From Candidatus Hydrogenedentota bacterium (GTDB lineage Bacteria; Hydrogenedentota; Hydrogenedentia; Hydrogenedentales; SLHB01), in the NCBI GenBank assembly GCA_029262095.1, contig JAJDAB010000441.1, forward strand, positions 1 to 8,019: a stretch of 8,019 nt of DNA, given 5' to 3'. Positions 1-6,868 of the stretch are shown here, one piece after another (the first letter of the stretch is position 1; each line of letters starts with the position of its first letter). Under the pieces are notes generated by a model. It ran no database searches, was not told where the DNA came from, and saw only the letters and a list, made by a program, of their open reading frames with translations. The position numbers and the translations under genes were made by a program.

Positions 1-203
1 CTAGAGACATGGATCGATTGATCGTTTCTCGGTCGGAACGCGGCCCATACATATCGGTCAATCGCCAGCGGCAACACCGAGAGGCAGCTATAGTCGATGT
101 GCTCGCCGATGAGGTTGACCCGACCCGGAACGCGGCAAACCCCGGTGGGTACGGCGCCGATAAAAGTTTCTTCAAAGCGGCTCGTCACATGCTGTACATT
201 CAT
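1..203 (-). CDS. galK: Galactokinase, N-terminal part (cut by window edge)
   Basis: This is the start of a GHMP-family sugar kinase, most likely galactokinase, which phosphorylates galactose at C1 with ATP in the cytoplasm (Leloir pathway). The visible 67 residues contain the galactokinase signature GRVNLIGEHIDY at residues 27-38, followed by VLPLAIDRYVW. This signature distinguishes galactokinases from most other GHMP kinases. From my memory of the E. coli protein, the motif falls at the same residue numbers there, which supports the ATG at 201-203; an in-frame TGA lies four codons upstream. The residues after the signature read SCLS where family members usually have an N-x-G type turn, so the exact sugar specificity is uncertain. 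The ATP-binding and catalytic parts lie outside the window. No Shine-Dalgarno site precedes the start. The gene is divergent from the EF-hand gene. N-acetylgalactosamine kinase or another sugar-1-kinase remains possible. Confidence 0.85.
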   Translation of the reverse strand, partial: MNVQHVTSRFEETFIGAVPTGVCRVPGRVNLIGEHIDYSCLSVLPLAIDRYVWAAFRPRNDQSIHVS

Positions 204-334
204 GATGGCGTATCATAATGGACCCGAGGGCGGTGAGGGTACGTCAACGATGAATCGGTTTTGATGCCCGGAACCTGCAGCCGGTTTCGGGGTTCAATAG
301 GTGTACAAGAAGCGTCATTCCATAGGCTTAATCC

Positions 335-338
335 GGAG
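335..338 (+). promoter_or_regulatory. Ribosome binding site deciding the EF-hand gene start
   Basis: GGAG ends 7 nt before the ATG at 346. The earlier in-frame GTG at 301 has no such site and would put a basic 15-residue extension in front of the signal peptide, so the site decides the start. Confidence 0.7.
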
Positions 339-345
339 ACTCTTG

Positions 346-1176
346 ATGAAAACATGTTTGGTAACAGTTTTTTCAGTCGGCATCCTGTCGCTATGCGCGG
401 TTGCTCAGCCGCAAAAACGGGCACCCGGTTCCTTTCCGATGGAGCGTGCCGATGCGAATGGCGACAAAAAAGTGTCTTGGTCGGAAGTCCGGAAGGTTGC
501 GCCTCGTTTTACACAGGAGAGATTCAACAACCTCGACCGTAACGGCGATGGTCTGTTATCGAAGGCTGATACCCCTGAGCAACGAGCGAAAGGCGCGGCC
601 GGAAAATTTCCACAAGGTGAACAGTTGGTAGCGATTCTGAGGCGTGCCGATGCGGACGGAGATAATCGTGTCACGAAGGCAGAATTAGAAGTTGCTGCCC
701 CGCAATTGGCGAAGCGGGGTTTTGCGCGTTTAGACACCAATAAGGACGGCGTTATTACCGAAGTCGACTTGAAGAAATCCGAAAACCCCGGAACGCCTTC
801 ACCACGAGCCATCCAACAAGCGGATGCGAATGGCGACGGACATTGGTCGTTCAAGGAACTTAAGACGGTAGCCAAGCGCCTCCCCAAAGAGATGTTTGAT
901 CGTGTTGACAAGGATCGCGATGGCCTGCTGAATGCGGACGAAATCAAGACATTGCGTCGTGAAGCTACCCGTCAACCCAACCGCCCGGGCGGAAATTCCG
1001 AACAAGCGAACGTTCGGAGAGACGCAATCGAAAAAGTACTCCGATCCGATGCGAACGGCGACGGGGGCGTGACATTTGAAGAGCTAGTCGCGGCAAAGCC
1101 CGGATTTCCTCGTAGTACGTTCGACCGGAACGATCGAAACAACGACGGGGTCGTCTCGAAAGCTGATGCGCCGTAA
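346..1176 (+). CDS. Secreted EF-hand calcium-binding protein, eight loops
   Basis: The product is a 276-residue exported protein made almost entirely of EF-hand calcium-binding motifs. The N-terminus (MKTCLVTVFSVGILSLCAVA) is a Sec signal peptide with a likely cleavage after AVA near residue 20. Eight 12-residue loops begin at about residues 36, 64, 102, 130, 160, 188, 235 and 263, with the typical D-x-[DN]-x-D pattern, for example DANGDGHWSFKE and DRNGDGLLSKAD. They form four pairs, and the two loops of every pair start exactly 28 residues apart. Loops 1 and 3 lack the usual Gly at position 6. Loops 2, 4 and 8 end in Asp instead of Glu. The protein ends two residues after loop 8. The ATG at 346 is chosen over the in-frame GTG at 301 because GGAG at 335-338 lies 7 nt upstream and the signal peptide then begins at residue 1. 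Its role is unknown; calcium binding or buffering in the periplasm or outside the cell is inferred. It stands alone, convergent to murJ. Confidence 0.92.
   Translation: MKTCLVTVFSVGILSLCAVAQPQKRAPGSFPMERADANGDKKVSWSEVRKVAPRFTQERFNNLDRNGDGLLSKADTPEQRAKGAAGKFPQGEQLVAILRRADADGDNRVTKAELEVAAPQLAKRGFARLDTNKDGVITEVDLKKSENPGTPSPRAIQQADANGDGHWSFKELKTVAKRLPKEMFDRVDKDRDGLLNADEIKTLRREATRQPNRPGGNSEQANVRRDAIEKVLRSDANGDGGVTFEELVAAKPGFPRSTFDRNDRNNDGVVSKADAP
451..1167 (+). repeat. Four tandem EF-hand pairs within the coding region
   Basis: The coding region contains four copies of a two-loop unit. The first loop of each copy is encoded by related DNA, such as gatgcgaatggcgac near 451 and 826 and gatgcgaacggcgac near 1048. 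Within each copy the two loops are 28 codons apart. Between copies the spacing varies (66, 58 and 75 codons), so the linkers have diverged more than the loops. The pattern points to duplication of an ancestral EF-hand pair. Confidence 0.75.
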
Positions 1177-1226
1177 GGTACGGGCGCTCTCGCATGTACG
1201 TTCGGCTTCTGCGAAACGAAAAGGTC

Positions 1227-2813
1227 TTACCGTTGCGAGCGGCGGCGCAGGGCGCTGGTGAAGTCGGTCAACTCTTCAATGCCCAACACGAGGCACATGG
1301 TCGTATACGCTACCAGGGCGGCGGCCATCGGAATGATGACGGTCGCCAAGCGCGCGATGCGGTCCTCGGTCCCGAGCAACGCTGAAGTTTGGATAAGCGA
1401 GACGTACGCGACGGCGCCCATCGTTAACGTCGCGATCGCGATGCGCACAATCGTCGTGATGAACGGCCCGTCCCAGAGCGCGCCGTATTTCTTTCCGAGC
1501 AAGACGTAAATTGCCACGAAATTCGCGGCGTAGGCGATCGTTGTTCCGAGTGCCAGTCCGCGAAAACCGAGCGGTCCAACAAGCACGAAATTGAGCACGA
1601 TATTGAGTCCCATGCTAGACGCGGAAATGATGACGGGCGTCCTCGTGTCCTTGGCCGCAAAGAAACCTGTCACAGCGACGCGTACGCCAGCGAATGAAAT
1701 CAAACCCGCTGCGAGTATGGTCAACGCAGCACTGGCCTGCTGCGTGTCGGCGGATGTGAATTCGCCACGTTCGAACAGAAGCCGGATGATTGGTTCGCCC
1801 AGTACCGCCAGACCCAACGCCGCGGGCGCGATGAAAAACAAGCTCTGGCGCAATCCCTTCAGCAATAACGCTCGAACTTCGCCTTTCTTCTTGCGCGCGG
1901 AAGCCCGCGATGCGCTCGGTAATAATGCGGCGGCCACTCCGAGACCAAAGAGCGCAAGCGGGAGCTGCACGAGTCGGTTCGCGAAATACAACGCCGACAC
2001 ACTGCCATCGGCCAGTGCTGCGGCGAATAGCGCATCAACGAGTTTGTTCACTTCGCCAGCGGCTTGCCCGACGATGACCGGCCCGAGTAGTGCGGCAATC
2101 GTCATGAGTTGCGGGTGCCGAAAGTTGAACGAGGGCGTGACAACGCCGGTATGGCGTACAAGCGCTAAATAGTTTACGGTCAACTGCGCGATGCCACCGA
2201 GCCAAACGCCCAGGACCAACGCATACATGGGCTCGTCGAAGCGCTCGTAGAACGCCGCACAACAAATGATGATCGCCACGTTCAGCAGCGCGGGCGACCA
2301 CGACGGCGTCGAATAATGTCCAACACTGAAGAGCACGCCCATCGCGAACACCGCAAGTCCAATAAAAAACAAATACGGGAACAACCAACGGCCAAGGCCC
2401 GCGAGTTGCGCGAGGTACTCATCGGTTAACGGCTCGCCTCCCGTGATGGTTTTAAGAAGACCAATGCTCTCCAACATGGCGGGAACGATCAGAATGCCCA
2501 ACACGGTCAACACGCCGAGGACGACGATCATCGCCCCCATCGCGGATCGCACCAACTCGTGAAATTCTTCCTTGGATTGCGTCTCAAGAGTCTCGGAGTA
2601 CACGGGGACAAAGGCCGCGTTTGCAGCCCCTTCACCCACAAGATCGCGCAACATGTTTGGCAACCGAAAAGCGACGAAAAACGCGTCGCGTGACGGACCG
2701 GAAACGTAAAAAGCTAGCACGACATCGCGCGCGAGGCCGAGTAACCGGCTGATAAGCGTGCCGCCTGCGAAGATGGCAGTAAATCGTGCTATCTGCTTGC
2801 CGCTGTCTGTCAC
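1227..2813 (-). CDS. murJ: Lipid II flippase MurJ (MviN family)
   Basis: MurJ is a 14-helix inner-membrane protein of the MOP/MATE exporter superfamily that flips the peptidoglycan precursor lipid II to the periplasmic face. The 528-residue product is close to the usual family length of about 510-530 and is hydrophobic throughout. Family landmarks are visible: SRLLGLARD (residues 22-30), SRDAFFVAFRLPNMLRDL (41-58), GEGAANAAFVPVYSE (60-74) and FANRLVQLPLALFGLGVA (277-294). Arg23, Arg29, Asp43, Arg50 and Arg280 appear to match the charged cavity residues known to matter in E. coli MurJ; this pairing is by eye. The start is a GTG at 2811-2813 whose bases overlap the lnt stop (GTGA), which suggests translational coupling; no clear Shine-Dalgarno site is present. 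The gene closes the minus-strand cluster and converges on the EF-hand gene. Identification is secure. Confidence 0.97.
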   Translation of the reverse strand: MTDSGKQIARFTAIFAGGTLISRLLGLARDVVLAFYVSGPSRDAFFVAFRLPNMLRDLVGEGAANAAFVPVYSETLETQSKEEFHELVRSAMGAMIVVLGVLTVLGILIVPAMLESIGLLKTITGGEPLTDEYLAQLAGLGRWLFPYLFFIGLAVFAMGVLFSVGHYSTPSWSPALLNVAIIICCAAFYERFDEPMYALVLGVWLGGIAQLTVNYLALVRHTGVVTPSFNFRHPQLMTIAALLGPVIVGQAAGEVNKLVDALFAAALADGSVSALYFANRLVQLPLALFGLGVAAALLPSASRASARKKKGEVRALLLKGLRQSLFFIAPAALGLAVLGEPIIRLLFERGEFTSADTQQASAALTILAAGLISFAGVRVAVTGFFAAKDTRTPVIISASSMGLNIVLNFVLVGPLGFRGLALGTTIAYAANFVAIYVLLGKKYGALWDGPFITTIVRIAIATLTMGAVAYVSLIQTSALLGTEDRIARLATVIIPMAAALVAYTTMCLVLGIEELTDFTSALRRRSQR

Positions 2814-4399
2814 GAAGCACTGGCCGGTTCAGCGTTGGGGCCATACCGTCGCCAGAGACCGAGTGCTAACAACAGCCCTGAGACCAAGAGCGCGACTTGT
2901 GGTGCATAAACCGGTCCTCCAGGAATGAGCCGCACTCCAGGCGCCGCGACTGGGAACCGGCCCGCGAACCGTTGCATCATTTTCGCCGCCTGGGGTAAAT
3001 CCGGGCGATCAATGGGACCATTTGCGCCAACGTAGAGATCGACGTCATCGAAACGTCCCCACGGATCGAACACGCCAGAGACGCCTGTGTTGGCACAATG
3101 GATTAGCGGCAACCGCGTCTCGATGGCGCGAAGCCTTGCGATTTCGAGTTCTTGCGGGACTGCATTGCTACTGCCGAACCATGCAAGGTTTGTAATCACG
3201 ACCAGCACGTCGGCACCTGCATCGCGTAGTGTCTCGGCCATCGGCGAGAACAGCACTTCGAAACAAATAAGCGGCCCCAATATCTTCGTGTCGGTCGTCA
3301 GCGTCGTCTGTTCGGTGCCCGCTTCAATATCGCCAATCGCCGGCACGATCGTGGCCACAAACGGGAAGTAATTGCTTAGCGGCACGTACTCGCCAAACGG
3401 CGCAAGATGAACTTTATCGTAGTGCGTAACAACTTCGCCGTTTGGATTGATGAGGTAGCTCGAATTAAAGCTGCCGTCCGTTTCCGGATTCGGTCGGTGC
3501 GCGCCCGTATACAAGAACGCGTCAATGTCTTGCGTCAGTTTTGTGAGCGCGGGCAGTATCCCACGGCGGTTCAGGTCACCCATGACGTGGGCTTCCGGCC
3601 ACACGAGAAGATCTATCGGACCAGCGACATCGACAAGGATGCGCGATTTATGTGCGGCATTCTCAACCATGTCCAACGTGTATTCCCGATCCCACTTGGT
3701 CTCCAGCGGATAATCCGGTTGCACAACGCCAGCGTGATATGGATCGGATTCATAATCCGGCGTGCCGAGCATGAACCCGCCAACCGCGTGACTCGTGACG
3801 ACAATACCCAGTGCCCCCAGAATGAGCGGTACGCGGAGCTTGCGATCATGAATCGCGTGTGCGGCCATTCCGTTGGCGGTCACCAAGATTACAGAGACAA
3901 ACGATACGCCGCCAATCGCCGCCCATTGCACGAGCCAGAGGTCGGGCCCTTGCGAGTAACCCAGCGCGGCCCATCCGAAGCCGGTGAACAAGCGTGCCTG
4001 CAGCGCTTCCATTGCGAACCATAGAACCGAGAGGATCGCCCACGGTGGTACCCGGGGCAATGCGACGGAGGAGAGTCTCCATACTGACGCACATAGCGCC
4101 CAACACGTCGCCATAATTATGCACATGGCCACGTATCCCCACACGGCCCAACCGCCACCCCAATAGATATTGGCGAGCAGCCATTGAAGAACGATCGCAT
4201 TGAACGTGAATCCAGCAATAAAGAATTTTATAGCTGCTGCGGCCGGTTTAGCGTTCCACACCTGGGCGATGAGTGGGATGAGCGCGATCCATGCGAGTGG
4301 GTACAGGTGCCAGGTTGGAAAGCTTAGGGCCAACGCGGATCCTGATAACACGGCAGGGCCGAATCGCGCGATCACACCATTCTTGTAACCGCTCAACAC
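2810..4399 (-). CDS. lnt: Apolipoprotein N-acyltransferase Lnt
   Basis: Lnt transfers an acyl chain from phospholipid to the N-terminal cysteine of apolipoproteins, the last step of lipoprotein maturation in the inner membrane. The N-terminal half (about residues 10-215) is a set of hydrophobic helices containing the family segment TGFGWAALGYSQ. A nitrilase-type domain follows, and a last helix lies near residues 500-515. The catalytic triad is visible: Glu269 in LLVWPEAHVMGD, Lys329 in HYDKVHLAPFGEYVP and Cys379 in GPLICFEVLF, matching E. coli Glu267, Lys335 and Cys387. The chosen start is the GTG at 4397-4399, giving 529 residues, because GGGGGA lies 7 nt upstream. The reading frame is open back to an ATG at 4567, but that adds 56 arginine-rich, non-family residues and overlaps the upstream gene by 68 nt. 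The last four bases overlap murJ. The natural substrate encoded nearby is the TPR lipoprotein. Confidence 0.96.
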   Translation of the reverse strand: MLSGYKNGVIARFGPAVLSGSALALSFPTWHLYPLAWIALIPLIAQVWNAKPAAAAIKFFIAGFTFNAIVLQWLLANIYWGGGWAVWGYVAMCIIMATCWALCASVWRLSSVALPRVPPWAILSVLWFAMEALQARLFTGFGWAALGYSQGPDLWLVQWAAIGGVSFVSVILVTANGMAAHAIHDRKLRVPLILGALGIVVTSHAVGGFMLGTPDYESDPYHAGVVQPDYPLETKWDREYTLDMVENAAHKSRILVDVAGPIDLLVWPEAHVMGDLNRRGILPALTKLTQDIDAFLYTGAHRPNPETDGSFNSSYLINPNGEVVTHYDKVHLAPFGEYVPLSNYFPFVATIVPAIGDIEAGTEQTTLTTDTKILGPLICFEVLFSPMAETLRDAGADVLVVITNLAWFGSSNAVPQELEIARLRAIETRLPLIHCANTGVSGVFDPWGRFDDVDLYVGANGPIDRPDLPQAAKMMQRFAGRFPVAAPGVRLIPGGPVYAPQVALLVSGLLLALGLWRRYGPNAEPASAS

Positions 4400-4499
4400 T
4401 GTGGTATCCCCCGTGGTCTCAGATCGCAGCCTACGTCGGTGACGAGATGGCCCGCTGAAACGATCATGCGAAAGCGGTGGGGGCGATTGCAACCCGCGT
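4400..4499 (-). other. Intergenic gap in the envelope cluster
   Basis: This is the only gap longer than 40 nt in the minus-strand cluster. Apart from the lnt ribosome binding site I see no strong promoter, hairpin terminator or known RNA element. A TTGCAA followed after 19 nt by CATGAT is too weak to call as a promoter. If the cluster is split into two transcripts, the break would be here. Confidence 0.5.
4407..4412 (-). promoter_or_regulatory. Ribosome binding site deciding the lnt start
   Basis: On the minus strand GGGGGA is followed by 7 nt and then the GTG at 4399. It supports this GTG over the far upstream ATG at 4567. The spacing equals that of the sites before the EF-hand gene and the second secretin-like gene. 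Confidence 0.65.
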
Positions 4500-5648
4500 C
4501 TATATCTCGTCGTCCAAGATGCTAACTTCGTCAGCGAACGCATCGCTATTGCGCCATTCCGAGTCACGCCAGAAGTTTACCGCACTCTCCATCGGCGGAG
4601 TCATCGCGCGCAGATCAACAACCGTCGGCGAGACGAATATCAGAAGGTGCGAGAAAAATGCCTCGGCTTTTCGGCCGCGGAATGGAATTCCCACAATCGG
4701 TAATCGACCAACAATCGGCACGCGTCGCTCCGTAGCTCTCTCGACGCGGCTGGACAGCCCGCCGACGACTAACGTTTGACCGTTGGGTACGAGTACCGAA
4801 CCGTTTTGCGATCGCGTCGAGAACACCGGTACGGAGAACCCGGAGACGGGTGTGTCGCGTAACCGGTCAATGACCTGCAGATTTTGGATGTCGACTTCGA
4901 TGAGATCTTCATCGCTGAGGATGGTCGGCTTGAGCTTCAAATTGACGCCAATTTTCTTCCAGTCGACCTGGAGAATTGGATTGCCGTTGTCATACGTAAC
5001 CTTCTGATAAGGAAACTCTTCACCCGCTTGGATTTCCGCCGTGCTTTCATTGATGACCAGCATTTCAGGCTTCGAAATCAGATCGGAATCGGTCTTCGTC
5101 TCGACGCCGCGAAAGATGCCGTCCAATGTGCCGCGATCCGCGTCGATAATGCTCCAGCTCAATCCCGCGCCTTGATACGAATTCACGTTAAACTCGCCCG
5201 GTCGATTTGGGCGCGCGGCCAAGTTATTGCCTGAGGGAGCGAATACGCTCGCGGAGTCTGGAGTCAGGCGTACGTTGTCCCGGAATGGATTCGCGTCCGG
5301 CGCCGGCAAAGCAACCTCAAAGGTCTGAGGGCGGTTGTCGTTTGGATTGGTATCGAAAATATCGAACGTGTTCGATTCAATTCGCTCGAGCGATCCGCTC
5401 TGCTCGTTGCCGCGGACGAAACGCGTGTAATTCAGATTGGTACCCAACTCGCGTAAGCCGTCCTCGTCCGTCTGGGTAATCCAAATCTGAATTTGCACCT
5501 GACGAATGTCTTCCGTCGCATTCGGGGTCGGCGGCGGGGGAGGGGGCGCGACTTCTGCCGGAGGCGGATCTTGTGCGCGTGCACTCGAAACGCATATGGC
5601 GAATACAGCCAACACGCAGATCACTGTTTTCGATTGCATGGAAATCAT
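4500..5648 (-). CDS. Short secretin-domain protein (second of tandem pair)
   Basis: The 382-residue product is exported and ends in a secretin-type domain, the fold that forms outer-membrane channels in type II/III secretion and type IV pili (GspD/PilQ family). A signal peptide covers residues 1-25 (cleavage after ARA), followed by a proline-rich linker (about 28-42). A beta-strand typical of the region before the secretin core (VQIQIWITQT) begins near residue 51. Residues 75-165 are Asn/Pro-rich and unlike any part I recognise. The secretin core spans about 175-345, with SDLISKPEMLVIN, AGEEFPYQ, VPNGQTLVVGGL, RVPIVGRLPIVGIPFRGRKAE and LLIFVSPTVV. A 36-residue acidic tail follows. Canonical secretins have several N-domains and 600-800 residues; these are absent. 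The ATG at 5646-5648 overlaps the preceding gene's stop (ATGA), with GGAG 7 nt upstream. A pore role is inferred, not shown. Confidence 0.85.
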   Translation of the reverse strand: MISMQSKTVICVLAVFAICVSSARAQDPPPAEVAPPPPPPTPNATEDIRQVQIQIWITQTDEDGLRELGTNLNYTRFVRGNEQSGSLERIESNTFDIFDTNPNDNRPQTFEVALPAPDANPFRDNVRLTPDSASVFAPSGNNLAARPNRPGEFNVNSYQGAGLSWSIIDADRGTLDGIFRGVETKTDSDLISKPEMLVINESTAEIQAGEEFPYQKVTYDNGNPILQVDWKKIGVNLKLKPTILSDEDLIEVDIQNLQVIDRLRDTPVSGFSVPVFSTRSQNGSVLVPNGQTLVVGGLSSRVERATERRVPIVGRLPIVGIPFRGRKAEAFFSHLLIFVSPTVVDLRAMTPPMESAVNFWRDSEWRNSDAFADEVSILDDEI

Positions 5649-6865
5649 GGACGATCTCCGAGGCTCTCGTCGATCTTGCTCCTGCCTGGCCTACCGGAAA
5701 CGCCATCGACAATGTTTTCGGACGTTCCGGAAATACCTTCGAGCACATCTTCAATGATGTCGGTCGGTTTGCGCCGTTCTTTTGGCGCTTCTTCGTCATC
5801 GAAGAGTGAAAATTCGTCGACCACGGTATACGCTGGCCGCCAAATCTCAGACTTAATAAAAAACACCAACTCGCGGCGCTGTTCTTCGACGTCGCGACCG
5901 CCCAAGGTCGAACTCAGCGGCGTGCCGAGAAAGTTGCCAGGCACGATTCGTTCCGCAACGCCTACAGCCACGTTTTCTGCTTTTGACATCCAAGGAACCG
6001 TATCGATAGTCCGGAGGTCCTGGTTTCGGAAAAGCCCGCCAAGTACGAGTACTTCGCCGTGCCGCACCCATACTTTTGTGTCGATGCGTCTGGACAGGAA
6101 GCTAGGCGCGCTGACTTGTTGTGATGCGCCGAAACGTGGGTCGAACGCGATAACCTCGTCCTGACCGCGCTCGGTGACATCGGCGACCACATACAATTGA
6201 ACGTAGGTATCGTCCGTGGTCTGCCAATCGCCGTCGTCGTCGATGACTTTGCGTACCCAAACCCACAACGTCACGCCTGTATCTCGGAAGTCCGTCGCGT
6301 TGATGACCGTGGTGCCCACAACCGTTGGCTTTGCGTACGGGTTCTCCTGCACGGTCTTAATTTCCGTCGGCGTGGATTCGCCGACCATGACCATCACACG
6401 CGGTCGGGAGAGAATGAATGCATTGTTTTCGTCTGCCAGTGCTTGCAGAACCATTTCGATTTCGCCGTTCCCCGTCGAAATTTTGTCGAGGAAAACCGTA
6501 ATCGCACTCTCCGCGTCCGTTGGAAACGTGAGATCGGCGGTCGTGATCGCGCCATTGCCACTCCCCACGCCTGCCGTCGCAACGCGTCCATAGGGTCGTA
6601 TCGTATTGCGGCGTGCGTAGAACAAGCTAAGTCCGGACTCGACGCCCTTTCGGGCCTGGAACTCCACGACCTTAACCGACACGTTGACTTGTTGCGGCGT
6701 ACCCGGGCCGGGCGGCTGTTCGACGATATCGGTCATTGCCGCGATTCCCGTTGGAACCTTATCTCCTGCCCCTGCATATGCGTATATCGGGCATAGCGAG
6801 AGAATGGCGACCGCGCTTGCGACGCGCCACATTAATGTTCCGCTCTGTACAGACGTCTTCATCAT
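5645..6865 (-). CDS. Short secretin-domain protein (first of tandem pair)
   Basis: The 406-residue product has a signal peptide (residues 1-31, cleavage likely after AYA) and a divergent secretin-type domain. A strand (VNVSVKVVEF, from about residue 60) is followed by GLSLFYARRN. The core then shows LQALADENNAFILSRPRVMV (140-159), GVTLWVWVRKV (197-207), an SRRIDTKVWVRHGEVLVLGGLF block (258-279) and RRELVFFIKSEIW (330-342). Where classical secretins have the compact VPxLGxxPxLGxLF stretch, this protein has about 40 residues starting at VPWMSKAENVAVG, so the lip region differs. The last 60 residues are charged and predicted by eye to be partly helical; in type II secretins a C-terminal S-domain at this place binds the pilotin. 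The gene starts 3 nt after the TPR lipoprotein gene, without a strong Shine-Dalgarno site; ATG at 6862 is an equal alternative. It overlaps the next gene by 4 nt. It shares the domain, but little sequence, with its neighbour. Confidence 0.82.
   Translation of the reverse strand: MMKTSVQSGTLMWRVASAVAILSLCPIYAYAGAGDKVPTGIAAMTDIVEQPPGPGTPQQVNVSVKVVEFQARKGVESGLSLFYARRNTIRPYGRVATAGVGSGNGAITTADLTFPTDAESAITVFLDKISTGNGEIEMVLQALADENNAFILSRPRVMVMVGESTPTEIKTVQENPYAKPTVVGTTVINATDFRDTGVTLWVWVRKVIDDDGDWQTTDDTYVQLYVVADVTERGQDEVIAFDPRFGASQQVSAPSFLSRRIDTKVWVRHGEVLVLGGLFRNQDLRTIDTVPWMSKAENVAVGVAERIVPGNFLGTPLSSTLGGRDVEEQRRELVFFIKSEIWRPAYTVVDEFSLFDDEEAPKERRKPTDIIEDVLEGISGTSENIVDGVSGRPGRSKIDESLGDRP
5656..5659 (-). 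promoter_or_regulatory. Ribosome binding site of the second secretin-like gene
   Basis: GGAG on the minus strand lies 7 nt before the ATG at 5648, inside the last codons of the first secretin-like gene. It favours this start over the in-frame ATG at 5639, three codons later. Confidence 0.6.
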
Positions 6866-6868
6866 TTG

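Noticed and set aside
9..218. Plus-strand reading frame of 69 codons
   Set aside because: It lies antisense to the galactokinase signature, which is clear on the minus strand, and resembles no protein I know.
301..345. Upstream GTG start for the EF-hand gene
   Set aside because: It has no ribosome binding site and would add a basic extension before a complete signal peptide; the ATG at 346 has GGAG 7 nt upstream.
405..947. Minus-strand reading frame of 180 codons opposite the EF-hand gene
   Set aside because: Its Ser/Arg-rich translation is the antisense of the acidic EF-hand repeats. The plus strand has a signal peptide, a ribosome binding site and eight recognisable loops.
1177..1226. Terminator between the convergent EF-hand and murJ genes
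   Set aside because: I looked for a stem with a T-run on either strand and found only short, imperfect complementarity (for example ccgtaagg near 1171 against cttaccg near 1226), which is not enough to call.
1591..2172. Plus-strand reading frame of 193 codons opposite murJ
   Set aside because: It is the antisense shadow of a conserved membrane protein gene; its Ala/Ser-rich translation is what such shadows give.
4400..4567. N-terminal extension of lnt from the ATG at 4567
   Set aside because: The 56 extra residues are arginine-rich, not membrane-like and not typical of the family, and they overlap the upstream gene by 68 nt. The GTG at 4399 has a good ribosome binding site and gives the normal length.
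5520..5560. G-rich low-complexity stretch as a possible repeat or G-quadruplex
   Set aside because: It simply encodes the proline-rich linker of the second secretin-like protein on the other strand; no independent role is supported.
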